From MH13 sp042140245 (GTDB lineage: Bacteria; Pseudomonadota; Alphaproteobacteria; Rhizobiales; MH13): 64,000 bases of DNA. Position numbers and translations under genes: made by a program. Position 1 is the first letter of the stretch; the number at the start of each line of letters is the position of its first letter. The notes beneath the pieces are model-generated. The model saw only the letters and a list, made by a program, of their open reading frames with translations. It was not told where the DNA came from and searched no databases. The DNA is taken from contig NZ_CP159483.1 in the NCBI RefSeq assembly GCF_042140245.1, positions 2,914,001-2,978,000 of the forward strand. Reading direction: 5' to 3'. Of this stretch, positions 1 to 8,490 are shown piece after piece.

Positions 1-197
1 GTTTGACGCAATGCCTCAACGCCCTTTCTATGCCCTTCAACGCGCGGCAAATGATGGTTTTCAGCCCACCGACCATTGCCGTCCATGATGATGCCCAGAT
101 GAACTGGCGTTCCATTCGCGCCTCCCGTGGAGGTGCGGATGTCTTCAGCATTTTCCTCAAGATCGACGAGGCGAGCAGCGGCTGACGGTGGGTTCAT
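1..197 (-). CDS. uppS: Isoprenyl transferase (undecaprenyl diphosphate synthase), 5' end only
   Basis: Only the first 65 codons lie in the window; the gene runs off the left edge. UppS condenses isopentenyl diphosphate units onto farnesyl diphosphate to make the C55 lipid carrier used for peptidoglycan. The reading frame from the ATG at 197 holds the family signature GIIMDGNGRWA at about residues 35-45, with the catalytic Asp at residue 39, followed by R..GHRKG. An N-terminal extension of about 30 residues before the core is usual in alphaproteobacteria. It starts 33 bases after the stop of frr on the same strand, in the common order pyrH-frr-uppS, so it is probably cotranscribed. I see no clear Shine-Dalgarno site before this ATG. 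Confidence 0.93.
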   Translation of the reverse strand, partial: MNPPSAAARLVDLEENAEDIRTSTGGANGTPVHLGIIMDGNGRWAENHHLPRVEGHRKGVEALRQ

Positions 198-230
198 GGT
201 GTTCTATCAAGCAAGGATCAGACGCACGGG

Positions 231-782
231 CTAGATCTGCATGATCTCCGTTTCTTTGGATGCGAGCATCGTATCAATCTCGCCAACATAACGATCTGTC
301 AGTTTCTGCACCTGATCAGATTGGGCGCGTACATCATCCTCTGAAAGTCCATCAGCTTTCTTAATGGTATCCAGTCCGTCACGCCGTACGTGACGAACGG
401 CAATACGGGCCTGCTCGGCATACTTTTGAGCAACCTTGGTCAATTCGGTGCGACGTTCTTCGTTGAGTTCGGGGATAGGAAGACGAATGTTGGTGCCATC
501 CACCACTGGATTGAGGCCTAGATTCGACTGCCGTATGGCTTTTTCCACCGCAATTAAGGTGCCCTTGTCCCACACATTTATGGAGATCATACGCGGCTCT
601 GGCACGCTGACCGTCGCCACTTGGGTCATCGGCATCATGCTGCCGTAGGCTTCCACCATGATCGGTTCCACAAGGCTCGATGACGCCCGCCCTGTGCGTA
701 AGCCGCCAAACTCATTTTTGAGGCTTCCCAAAGCACCCTGCATGCGGCGCTCAATGTCGCCAAGATCGATATCATCACTCAT
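231..782 (-). CDS. frr: Ribosome recycling factor
   Basis: The 183-residue product has the normal length of ribosome recycling factor, which with EF-G splits the post-termination ribosome. Recognisable stretches are the early helix with GLRTGRAS, the region NVWDKG, then IR.PIPELNEERR and VRHVRRDG. The open frame extends 49 codons upstream, but the ATG at 782 is preferred because it begins MSDDIDL just ahead of the conserved fold and has an AGGGTG stretch upstream at Shine-Dalgarno distance. It lies between pyrH and uppS in one same-strand group. Confidence 0.96.
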   Translation of the reverse strand: MSDDIDLGDIERRMQGALGSLKNEFGGLRTGRASSSLVEPIMVEAYGSMMPMTQVATVSVPEPRMISINVWDKGTLIAVEKAIRQSNLGLNPVVDGTNIRLPIPELNEERRTELTKVAQKYAEQARIAVRHVRRDGLDTIKKADGLSEDDVRAQSDQVQKLTDRYVGEIDTMLASKETEIMQI

Positions 783-879
783 CGTTTTCACCCTACACGC
801 ATCGTTCAAAGTCAGGCGGCCAACGGAACGGAGCCGCCAAGAAAGTTCTATCGGCCTCTGTGGTTCAGCCACCACACCC

Positions 880-1593
880 TCATGGTGTAATCCTTGAACC
901 AACATCTTCACCGGCCACAACCGAACCAAGCGCGCCGGGCTGGTGAATAGAAAAAACTATGATGGGCAGCGCATTATCTCGTGCCAAGGCAAGAGCAGCG
1001 GTGTCCATAACCTGCAAGCCCTTGGCCAAGGCCTCATCCAAGCTGATCGTGGCATAGCGCGTGGCGCTAGGATCTGTTTTTGGATCCGCACTGTAGACAC
1101 CATCAACCTGCGTTGCCTTCAAAATGGCGTCAGCGCCAATCTCGGCAGCGCGCAGCGTTGCCCCTGTGTCCGTTGTGAAAAAGGGGCTGCCCGTACCACC
1201 AGCCAAGACAACAACCTCACCGGCCTCAAGCGAGGCAAGCACCGCGCGCTGCGAAAAGGTCTCGCACATGGTTGGCGCCGGAAAACCGGAAAAAAGGTTT
1301 GAGGCAGCGCCTGCTTCGCGGATCGCTTCTCGCATCGCGATACCGTTTATCAACGTGCCAAGCATTCCCATATGGTCACCGGCAACGCGGTCTCCGCCGT
1401 CAGCAGCCATCCGTGCGCCGCGAATGATGTTGCCACCTCCGACAACGACTGCCATCTGCGCGCCCGTATTGGCACATTCTGCGATCTCGCCCGCGATGCG
1501 CTTCATGGTCGCCGCATCATGGCCAAAGCCCTGCGGCCCAGCCAAAGCCTCGCCGGACAATTTCAGCAAGTAACGGGGTGAAGAATCAGCCAC
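880..1593 (-). CDS. pyrH: UMP kinase
   Basis: UMP kinase phosphorylates UMP to UDP in pyrimidine nucleotide synthesis. The protein is of the bacterial amino acid kinase-type family: KLSGEAL near residue 10, the glycine-rich VVVGGGNIIRG, then FFTTDTGATLRA and KATQVDGVYSADP. I chose a GTG start at 1593 (237 residues), because the sequence AGAGGG sits six bases upstream of it. An in-frame ATG at 1608 would add five residues (MRGST), but the AGAGGG then falls inside the coding region and no other ribosome site is visible. It is followed after about 97 bases by frr, its usual neighbour. Confidence 0.95.
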   Translation of the reverse strand: MADSSPRYLLKLSGEALAGPQGFGHDAATMKRIAGEIAECANTGAQMAVVVGGGNIIRGARMAADGGDRVAGDHMGMLGTLINGIAMREAIREAGAASNLFSGFPAPTMCETFSQRAVLASLEAGEVVVLAGGTGSPFFTTDTGATLRAAEIGADAILKATQVDGVYSADPKTDPSATRYATISLDEALAKGLQVMDTAALALARDNALPIIVFSIHQPGALGSVVAGEDVGSRITP

Positions 1594-1701
1594 TGTTGAC
1601 CCTCTCATTGAATGGGCACCGGATACAGCAAGGGTGCCGCGCTGTCACGCGACACCCTTTGTTTTTCGTATCGATGTTTCCCTTAGGTGAGGTCGTGAAA
1701 C

Positions 1702-2628
1702 CTACCCTTGAGCGACAGCGGCAACCTCTGCAGCGAAGTCTTCTTCTTCTTTCTCGATGCCATCACCGAGCTTGAAGAGTGCAAACGCTGTCATATTGAT
1801 CGGTGCGCCAACGTCACCTTCAGCATCTTTGATAGCCTGAGCCACCGTCACGTCTGGGTTCATGACGAAGGACTGGTTCAAAAGCACGCTTTCCTCAAAA
1901 AACTTGCGGATGCGGCCTTCCACCATCTTCTCGATGATGTTCTCAGGCTTGCCGGACTCGCGGGCCTGCTCGGAAAACACATGACGCTCACGCTCAACAA
2001 CAGCTGGGTCCATGTCATCAACAGACAAAGACAAAGGCGTCGTTGCAGCCACGTGCATGGCAACCTGACGGCCAACACCGGCCAGAGCATCGGCTTTGCC
2101 GGATGATTCCAGCGCAACCAGAACACCGATCTTGCCGAGGCCAGGCGCGACAGATGAGTGGACGTAGCTGGCCACCACACCCTCGTTGACCGAAAGCTTG
2201 GCAACACGGCGCAGGTTCATGTTCTCACCGATTGTTGCAACAGCATCTTTGATGCTGGCATCAACGGTCTTGTCTGAACCATCCAGGGTTGCGGCTTCAA
2301 CGGCATCGACCGATCCATCAGTGCCAAGCGCGGTTTTCGCCACGCCCATCACCAATGACTGAAACTGCTCGTTGCGGGCAACAAAGTCAGTTTCTGAGTT
2401 CAGCTCGATCATGGCGGCTTGCTTGCCATCGGCCACGAGGCCAACAAGACCTTCAGCAGCCACACGGCTTGCCTTCTTGGCCGCACGAGCAAGGCCTTTG
2501 GTGCGCAGATAGTCGACGGCGGCTTCCATGTCGCCCTCGGTTTCCACCAACGCTGCCTTGCAATCCATCATGCCTGCGCCCGTGGTTTCGCGCAGTTCTT
2601 TCACGGCGGCTGCGGTGATTGCGGCCAT
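1702..2628 (-). CDS. tsf: Elongation factor Ts
   Basis: EF-Ts is the guanine nucleotide exchange factor that recharges EF-Tu. The 308-residue product opens with the UBA-like domain and the family signature ELRETTGAGMMDCKAAL, followed by NSETDFVARN and the second signature region SYVHSS. The ATG at 2628 is chosen because GGAG lies nine bases upstream; the ATG three codons earlier (2637) would abut the same ribosome site with no spacing. It follows rpsB on the same strand after a 250-base spacer containing a strong inverted repeat, which may tune its expression relative to rpsB. Confidence 0.96.
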   Translation of the reverse strand: MAAITAAAVKELRETTGAGMMDCKAALVETEGDMEAAVDYLRTKGLARAAKKASRVAAEGLVGLVADGKQAAMIELNSETDFVARNEQFQSLVMGVAKTALGTDGSVDAVEAATLDGSDKTVDASIKDAVATIGENMNLRRVAKLSVNEGVVASYVHSSVAPGLGKIGVLVALESSGKADALAGVGRQVAMHVAATTPLSLSVDDMDPAVVERERHVFSEQARESGKPENIIEKMVEGRIRKFFEESVLLNQSFVMNPDVTVAQAIKDAEGDVGAPINMTAFALFKLGDGIEKEEEDFAAEVAAVAQG

Positions 2629-2798
2629 TGCTCTCATCTCCTATCAAATGTGTTGCGCTGTCCCAGACACTATCCTTTTAAGCGGACTTACCTGAGCAGT
2701 TTTCCTGTGCGGGAGGTCTTGCCTGATCAAGTATGACACGGCTGTGTCAAACCTGATGGCAACGTACCAACTCACAATTTGGTTTCTCGTGTTTGCGG

Positions 2799-2828
2799 GT
2801 GAGCAGCATGTATGGGTACGCTGCTCAC
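2799..2828. repeat. Inverted repeat between rpsB and tsf
   Basis: Perfect 9-base arms, GTGAGCAGC at 2799-2807 and GCTGCTCAC at 2820-2828, with a 12-base loop. A weaker GGCCC/GGGCC pair lies just beyond at 2842-2854. In the minus-strand transcript it comes about 50 bases after the rpsB stop. No run of U follows, so a simple Rho-independent terminator is unlikely; a processing or attenuation hairpin is more plausible. Function is inferred only from position. Confidence 0.55.
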
Positions 2829-2878
2829 ACCGTTCAAGTCAGGCCCAGCGGGCCACTGCCATGCGTTAAGCGCAGACG

Positions 2879-3748
2879 TTAAGCGCTAGGCTTTTCTTCG
2901 GCGGGTGCTTCGGCTGAGGCTTCTGCTGCGGCAGCTTCTTCAGCAACTGGTGCAGCCTCTTCAGCTGCAGCCTCTGCGGGCGCTTCAGCAGCAACTTCTT
3001 CAAGGGCTGGTTCAATCGGAGTTTCTTCCGTTGCACCCAAGTCGACGCCCATCCCGGTTTTGTTGCGACCGATACCATCAAGCGCAGCACGCGAAATGAG
3101 ATCACAGAACAAAGCGACCGAACGACCCGCATCATCATTGCCTGGGATCGGGAAGGTGATGCCATCCGGGTTGCAGTTGGTATCGACCACAGCGACCACA
3201 GGAATACCCAAGCGGTTGGCTTCTTTGATGGCAATCAACTCTTTGTTGGTGTCGATCACGAACATCATAGACGGCAGGCCTGGCATGTTCTTGATACCGC
3301 CAAGTGCGCGTTCAAGTTTGTCACGCTCTCGGGTGCGCAGCAGACGCTCTTTCTTGGTCAAGCCAGACTCGGGATTCGCCAGAACCTCTTCCAAGTGCTT
3401 CAAGCGTTTGATCGAATTGGAGATTGTGTTCCAGTTGGTCAGCATGCCACCGAGCCAACGGGAGTTGACATAGTACTGTGCGCAGTTGCGCGCAGCTTCA
3501 GCGATCGGCTCAGAAGCCTGACGCTTGGTGCCAACGAACAGAATACGGCCACCATCGGCAAGCACATCGGAAACAGCTTGCAGCGCGCGCTGCAGCATCG
3601 GTGCTGTCTGGCCAAGGTCGAGAATATGGACGCCATTGCGCTCACCGAAAATATAGGTTCCCATACGCGGGTTCCAGCGGTGAGTTTGGTGTCCAAAGTG
3701 AGCGCCAGCTTCCAGAAGCTGACGCATGGTGAAGGCAGGGAGTGCCAT
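2879..3748 (-). CDS. rpsB: 30S ribosomal protein S2
   Basis: S2 is a late-assembling protein of the small ribosomal subunit. The first 230 residues carry the family pattern: LLEAGAHFGHQ...RWNPRM near the N terminus, then FVGTKRQA, RWLGGMLTNW and VVDTNCNPDGI. The protein has 289 residues, about 45 more than the E. coli protein, owing to a C-terminal tail made almost only of Ala, Glu and Pro; such tails are common in alphaproteobacterial S2. AAGGA lies about nine bases before the ATG. The next gene in the direction of transcription is tsf, as in most bacteria. Confidence 0.97.
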   Translation of the reverse strand: MALPAFTMRQLLEAGAHFGHQTHRWNPRMGTYIFGERNGVHILDLGQTAPMLQRALQAVSDVLADGGRILFVGTKRQASEPIAEAARNCAQYYVNSRWLGGMLTNWNTISNSIKRLKHLEEVLANPESGLTKKERLLRTRERDKLERALGGIKNMPGLPSMMFVIDTNKELIAIKEANRLGIPVVAVVDTNCNPDGITFPIPGNDDAGRSVALFCDLISRAALDGIGRNKTGMGVDLGATEETPIEPALEEVAAEAPAEAAAEEAAPVAEEAAAAEASAEAPAEEKPSA

Positions 3749-3951
3749 GCGGAATGTCCTTTTTTCCGGTTTAACCTAGCGCACCGTAGGGCCTTCGCTC
3801 AGGCCGAAGCCTGAAGCCCACCGGATGGTCGATAAACTGCCATCGACCGGTCAGTGCGTGTGGAATGAGGGGGCGCTTAGCGGGTTTTGCAGCCCAACGC
3901 AAGCATAACTGGTGCGTCGCCGATTAAACGCGGCGCTTTCGACATCAAGAA

Positions 3952-6900
3952 CTAGACCAGTTCCGCGTCAACCACGCCATGCAGTGCACGCACTGCGCCC
4001 GCCAGTGCTGGAGTGACTGCATAGGAGCCGGGCAGAGAAACTTCGATTTCCTGCGCAGCTTCGCCATCAAGAACGATCACGCTGACTTCGCCGCGTGGTC
4101 CAGGTTTCAGATAGGTTGCAAGGGACGAAACTGTCTCCGGCTCGCGAACAAAAACCTGCAAACGTTGGACACTGGATTTGGCAAGGTCTTCCAACGGCTC
4201 AATGGCTGTGATGCGCAGACGCAAATCACCATCGTTCATACGACCGGCCACACTGAGCAACAATGAAACACCTGGTTTCACATGAGCGCGCACGTCACCG
4301 ATTTGCTCTTCGTAAGCGGCGACTTCGTAGAGCCCAGAGTGATCAGTGAGCTTGATGATCGCCATTGCACGGCCATCGCGGGTACGGCGCTCATAGCTGT
4401 CGGACACGACACCCGCGAGCCGTGTCGCGTGCATCGGGCCTTTGCGTTCGCGACCGTTGCTGCTCACAACCGGCGCGTCATCCTCGTCCGGTTGTCCTTG
4501 GCTGACACTGGCCAAAAACTCATTGAACGTTTGAATGCGGAGCCGTTTGAGGACCTGTTCATAGTCATCGAGCGGATGGGCGGAGAAGAAAAACCCAAGG
4601 GCATTGAGCTCGTTCTGCAAGCGCTCGGCCAAAGGCCATTCATTGCCAATAACCACCAGGTCTGTTTGGTCGGCAGGTGCATCGCCAAACAAACCGCCCT
4701 GCCCTGAGGCCCGATCATCGTGACGGCTTGCCGCCTCTGCCATCAAGCGGTCAACGGATCGTGACAGAGCAGCTCGCGAACCGTGCAAACTGTCGAAAAC
4801 GCCAGCGGCAATCATGTTTTCCATGGAGCGCTTGTTGATGATGCGCGGGTTGATGCGGGCCACAACGTCATCCAGCGACGCGAACGTGCCGTGAGATTTT
4901 CGAATGTCCGCAATATGGTCGGCGACGCCCTCGCCCACGCCTTTGATAGCGCAAAGCGCATAGTCTATCGCACCATCACGCACCGAAAAGCGTGCAAGTC
5001 CATGATTGATTGACGGTGAGTTGACGGTGATGCCGCGTTTGATCGCATCTTGGCGGAAGTCAGCAAGCTTTTCCGTGTTGGTGAGATCATAGGTCATCGA
5101 CGCGGCCAGGAACTCCACCGGGTAGTTCGCCTTTAGATAGGCTGTTTGGTAGGAAACCAGGGCATAGGCGGCAGCGTGGGATTTGTTGAAGCCGTAGTCG
5201 GCGAACTTCGCCACTTTCTCAAAGATGTCGCTGACAACATGGGCATCTAGGCCGTTTTCTTCCGCGCCATCCAAGAAACGAGACTTCTGCTTCTCCATCT
5301 CCGAACGGATTTTTTTGCCCATCGCACGACGCAGCATGTCCGCTTCAGCAAGTGAAAAGCCAGAGAGCACGCGAGCGATCTCCATCACCTGCTCTTGGTA
5401 GACAATAATGCCATGCGTCTCTTTGAGCACCGGTTCAAGCAGCGGGTGCATGTAGTCTGGCTCTTCGTGGCCATGCTTGATAGCCGCAAAGCGCGGAATG
5501 TTGCTCATTGGGCCAGGCCGGAAGAGCGCCACCAGTGCGATGATATCTTCAAATCTGTCAGGCTTGATGCTGAGCAGTGTGCGCCGCATGCCCGCCGATT
5601 CCACCTGGAACACTCCAACCGTATCGGCCTTGGCATACAGCTCGTAGGCGCCTGGATCATCAAGTGGGATGGTTTCCAGATCGATCTCGATCCCTCGCCC
5701 TTCGAGCAGGCGCAGCGTTTCTTGAATGATGGAGAGGGTTTTGAGACCGAGAAAATCGAACTTCACCAAACCGGCCGGTTCCACCCACTTCATCGAGTAT
5801 TGGGTGACCGGCATCGGCGTGCCTGGCTCTCGGTAGATCGGCACCAATTTATCAAGCGGGCGGTCGCCGATCACCACGCCAGCAGCGTGCGTGGACGCGT
5901 GCCGGAACAAGCCTTCTAGGCGTTGTGACAAATCCAACAGCTTAGCGACAATCGGCTCGTCTTGGCCGGCGGCGCGCAGTGTGTCGACCTCTTTTAGTGC
6001 ACGATCAAGCGTGTAGGGATCAGCTGGGTTGGCGGGCACCATTTTGCAAAGGCGGTCTACCTGGCCGTATGGCATCTCCAGGACACGCCCGACATCGCGC
6101 AGCACAGCGCGGGCCTGCAACGTTCCAAATGTAATGATCTGGGCGACGCGATCGTGCCCGTAGCGCTCTTGCACATAGGTGATGACCTCATCGCGCCGAT
6201 CTTGGCAGAAATCGATGTCGAAATCGGGCATCGACACGCGTTCAGGGTTCAAGAAACGTTCAAACAGCAGTCCGAACCGCAAGGGATCGAGGTCTGTAAT
6301 GGTCAGCGCCCACGCCACAACGGAACCGGCACCAGAACCACGGCCTGGCCCAACCGGAATGTCATGTTGCTTTGCCCATTGGATGAAATCGGCAACGATT
6401 AGGAAGTATCCGGGGAACTGCATGCGCTCGATGATCGAGAGCTCAAACTCCAAACGCTTGTCATAATCTTCACGCGTGGTATCGGGCGCCAATCCATTGG
6501 CGTCCAAGCGCTCATCGAGCCCGGTTCTGGCCATCCGCACTAGTGCTTCGGTCTCTGTTTCTTCTCCTGCGGCACTTTCGCTTGTGGTGAAGTGCGGCAG
6601 AAGCGGTGGAGACTTTGTGGGTCGGAAGGAGACGCGCCGAGCGATTTCCAACGTGTTGGCGATGGCTTCGGGACAATCGGAGAAGCGGCGGCGCATCTCC
6701 TCTTGGCTTGCAAAGGCATGCTCAGGTGTCAGGCGTCGGCGATCATCGTCCGCCACCAACCTGCTTTCGGCGATCGCAAGAAGTGCATCATGCGCCTCAT
6801 AATCATCGGGTGCAGGAAAGAAATTTTCGTTGGTCGCGACCAAGGGGAGATCATGCTTGTAGGCAAGCGAAATGAGGCCAGGCTCTGTAGCTTTTTCTTG

Positions 6901-7500
6901 CTCCATGCCATGGCGTTGAAGTTCCACGTAGAGCCGATTGTCAAAAACGCTATGCAGCTGCTTCAGGCGCTGCTCTGCTATTTCCTTCTCATCGCGCCAA
7001 ATTGCTTCGCCCACCGGACCGAAGGCACCGCCGGTCAGGCAGATGATGCCCTGATGGGCATCAGAAAGCTGATCGATGGAGAGCAATGGCCCTGTGCTCG
7101 CAACATCATCGTAAGCAAGCGACGCTAAAGATAGAAGATTGCCGAAGCCCTCTTCGTTCATCGCGATTAGAACGATGGATGGAGACGTCTGAGCAACGCT
7201 TCCTTTGGCGTTTGCTCTGCCGCCTATCTTGCTATCGCCATCCTCTTCCCGGTCGAAGAGAACAGGTATTTGCAATCCAATAATGGGTTGCATGCCAGCT
7301 TTTGCGGCTTTTTCTGAAAATTCGAGGGCGCCAAACAGATTGTTGGTGTCGGTGATCGCTACCGCTGGCTGACCGTCCGCCTTGGCAAGGTCAATGAGCT
7401 TGGGAACCTGGAGAGCCCCCTCAAGGAGCGAATACGCAGAGTGCGAGCGCAGATGAATGAAAGGCATGTTGCCCATCGCATCTCCAGTCGCATCTGCCAT
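3952..7500 (-). CDS. dnaE: DNA polymerase III subunit alpha
   Basis: This is the replicative polymerase of the chromosome. The 1182-residue length is typical of DnaE1. It begins with a PHP domain (HLRSHSAYSLLEGA near residue 16), continues into the C-family polymerase core with VGPGRGSGAGS and the catalytic acidic motif PDFDIDFCQDRR around residue 425, and ends with the helix-hairpin-helix and OB-fold regions (CAIKGVGEGVADHI; ATRLAGVVSD). GAGGG lies at ribosome-site distance before the ATG at 7500. It stands alone, not in an operon with rpsB. A LexA-boxed microprotein gene lies 118 bases upstream on the same strand, with a hairpin between. Confidence 0.97.
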   Translation of the reverse strand: MADATGDAMGNMPFIHLRSHSAYSLLEGALQVPKLIDLAKADGQPAVAITDTNNLFGALEFSEKAAKAGMQPIIGLQIPVLFDREEDGDSKIGGRANAKGSVAQTSPSIVLIAMNEEGFGNLLSLASLAYDDVASTGPLLSIDQLSDAHQGIICLTGGAFGPVGEAIWRDEKEIAEQRLKQLHSVFDNRLYVELQRHGMEQEKATEPGLISLAYKHDLPLVATNENFFPAPDDYEAHDALLAIAESRLVADDDRRRLTPEHAFASQEEMRRRFSDCPEAIANTLEIARRVSFRPTKSPPLLPHFTTSESAAGEETETEALVRMARTGLDERLDANGLAPDTTREDYDKRLEFELSIIERMQFPGYFLIVADFIQWAKQHDIPVGPGRGSGAGSVVAWALTITDLDPLRFGLLFERFLNPERVSMPDFDIDFCQDRRDEVITYVQERYGHDRVAQIITFGTLQARAVLRDVGRVLEMPYGQVDRLCKMVPANPADPYTLDRALKEVDTLRAAGQDEPIVAKLLDLSQRLEGLFRHASTHAAGVVIGDRPLDKLVPIYREPGTPMPVTQYSMKWVEPAGLVKFDFLGLKTLSIIQETLRLLEGRGIEIDLETIPLDDPGAYELYAKADTVGVFQVESAGMRRTLLSIKPDRFEDIIALVALFRPGPMSNIPRFAAIKHGHEEPDYMHPLLEPVLKETHGIIVYQEQVMEIARVLSGFSLAEADMLRRAMGKKIRSEMEKQKSRFLDGAEENGLDAHVVSDIFEKVAKFADYGFNKSHAAAYALVSYQTAYLKANYPVEFLAASMTYDLTNTEKLADFRQDAIKRGITVNSPSINHGLARFSVRDGAIDYALCAIKGVGEGVADHIADIRKSHGTFASLDDVVARINPRIINKRSMENMIAAGVFDSLHGSRAALSRSVDRLMAEAASRHDDRASGQGGLFGDAPADQTDLVVIGNEWPLAERLQNELNALGFFFSAHPLDDYEQVLKRLRIQTFNEFLASVSQGQPDEDDAPVVSSNGRERKGPMHATRLAGVVSDSYERRTRDGRAMAIIKLTDHSGLYEVAAYEEQIGDVRAHVKPGVSLLLSVAGRMNDGDLRLRITAIEPLEDLAKSSVQRLQVFVREPETVSSLATYLKPGPRGEVSVIVLDGEAAQEIEVSLPGSYAVTPALAGAVRALHGVVDAELV

Positions 7501-7574
7501 CTGCCTTGCCCTCGTGACTCGCCGGCATGATTACCTGACGTAGCAAGCTAGGCTTCCCCGGCTTTCAGTGAAAG

Positions 7575-7608
7575 GGCTGTGCGACATCTCAGATCGTTAT
7601 GCACAGCC
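7575..7608 (-). terminator. Hairpin after the microprotein gene, possible weak terminator
   Basis: The minus-strand transcript reads GGCTGTGC, an 18-base loop, then GCACAGCC followed by CTTTC. The 8-base stem begins 11 bases past the microprotein stop codon. The U tract is short, so some read-through into dnaE is possible. Confidence 0.45.
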
Positions 7609-7618
7609 AGGTTTTGCT

Positions 7619-7693
7619 CTAGCCGATCAGCCCAACGGACATCACCAGCAAAGCCACGACAATCAATGCACAACCATCTTTGAGAACAAGCAT
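7619..7693 (-). CDS. 24-residue single-span membrane microprotein with LexA-controlled promoter
   Basis: This ORF is too short for usual gene callers. Read on the minus strand from the ATG at 7693, it encodes 24 residues: a short start MLVLKDGC, then an unbroken hydrophobic stretch from residue 9 to the end (Ala, Leu, Ile, Val, Met, Gly, one Ser), enough for one membrane span. GGGAG lies seven bases before the ATG. Directly upstream is a good sigma70 promoter overlaid by two LexA-type boxes, so it should be induced by DNA damage. In Caulobacter a LexA-controlled inner-membrane peptide of 29 residues, SidA, blocks division by binding FtsW; from memory it too is encoded near dnaE. That is the closest functional parallel, but I cannot show homology. 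Confidence 0.6.
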   Translation of the reverse strand: MLVLKDGCALIVVALLVMSVGLIG

Positions 7694-7712
7694 GTTCAAC
7701 TCCCTACAAAAA

Positions 7713-7727
7713 GAACATGAAGGGAAC
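7713..7727 (-). promoter_or_regulatory. LexA-type operator, GAAC-N7-GAAC
   Basis: On the plus strand GAAC occupies 7713-7716 and 7724-7727 with exactly seven bases between. On the transcribed strand this is GTTC-N7-GTTC. Direct repeats of this form are the established LexA box of alphaproteobacteria. It overlaps the -10 hexamer and the likely start point of the microprotein gene. Confidence 0.8.
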
Positions 7728-7754
7728 ATAGTTCTATTTTTGTTCTCACGTCAA
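7725..7754 (-). promoter_or_regulatory. Sigma70-type promoter of the microprotein gene
   Basis: On the minus strand a -35 hexamer TTGACG (7749-7754) and a -10 hexamer TATGTT (7725-7730) are separated by 18 bases. One LexA-type box fills the spacer and the other overlaps the -10, so repressor binding would block polymerase. It lies 32 bases downstream of the lolD stop codon. Confidence 0.7.
7731..7745 (-). promoter_or_regulatory. LexA-type operator, GTTC-N7-GTTC
   Basis: GTTC at 7731-7734 and 7742-7745 with exactly seven bases between, on the plus strand. It lies three bases from the other box and in the opposite orientation, and it fills the -35/-10 spacer of the microprotein promoter. Confidence 0.8.
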
Positions 7755-7785
7755 GCGCGGCTGCATTTTGTCTGGCTCGTCCAGG

Positions 7786-8490
7786 CTAAGCGGCTGATTC
7801 CACCGGCTCTTTCGCAACCACCTTGCCCTCTTGTAGCGTGATGATGCGATCAGCTTTCGCGGCCAGGGCAAGATTGTGTGTGGCAATCAAAGCCGAAACA
7901 CCCGCTGCCCGCACAAGTGCCAGCAGCACCTGAAACACATGATCAGACGTACCAGGATCCAAATTGCCCGTTGGTTCATCAGCCAGCAGCAAGCCCGGCG
8001 CATTGGCCATGGCACGCGCAATGGCAACGCGTTGCTGCTCACCGCCTGAAAGCTCTGCGGGTCGGTGGGTGGCACGAGGCCCAATGTGCAAATAGTCAAG
8101 GAGTTCCATCGCACGGTCGCGCGCGGTCGCTTTGTCCAACCCGGCGATGAGCTGCGGCATCATCACATTTTCAAGCGCATCGAACTCTGGCAGCAGATGG
8201 TGAAATTGATAGACGAAACCGATCTGCTGACCACGCAGACTTGAAAGGTCTTTGTCATCAAGGCCGGTCGTATCTTGACCATTGATCAAAACCGTTCCGC
8301 TGTCGGGTCGGTCGAGCAAGCCGCAAATATGAAGCAGGGTCGATTTGCCAGCGCCTGATGGCGCGACCAAGGCAACCAGTTCGCCGGGGTGAACAGCAAA
8401 ATTGGTGGTTTGGAGAATGTCCAAGCGCGCTTCGCCGGTCTGGAATCCGCGCGATACATTGTGCAGCTGAAGCCGCGGCACGTTACTCAT
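7786..8490 (-). CDS. lolD: Lipoprotein-releasing system ATP-binding protein LolD
   Basis: LolD is the ATPase that powers release of outer-membrane lipoproteins from the inner membrane. The 234-residue protein shows a Walker A site APSGAGKST, the Q-loop region FVYQFHHLLPEF that is typical of LolD, the ABC signature LSGGEQQRVAIARA, Walker B LLLADEP and the switch His in ATHN. The frame is open 27 codons further upstream, but the ATG at 8490 overlaps the end of the permease gene by eight bases, as expected for a coupled pair, and begins right before the conserved fold. Confidence 0.95.
   Translation of the reverse strand: MSNVPRLQLHNVSRGFQTGEARLDILQTTNFAVHPGELVALVAPSGAGKSTLLHICGLLDRPDSGTVLINGQDTTGLDDKDLSSLRGQQIGFVYQFHHLLPEFDALENVMMPQLIAGLDKATARDRAMELLDYLHIGPRATHRPAELSGGEQQRVAIARAMANAPGLLLADEPTGNLDPGTSDHVFQVLLALVRAAGVSALIATHNLALAAKADRIITLQEGKVVAKEPVESAA

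Noticed and set aside
7684..7697. GAAC-N6-GTTC palindrome over the microprotein start codon as a third LexA box
   Set aside because: Spacing and orientation differ from the alphaproteobacterial direct-repeat box with N7, so I count only the two exact boxes.
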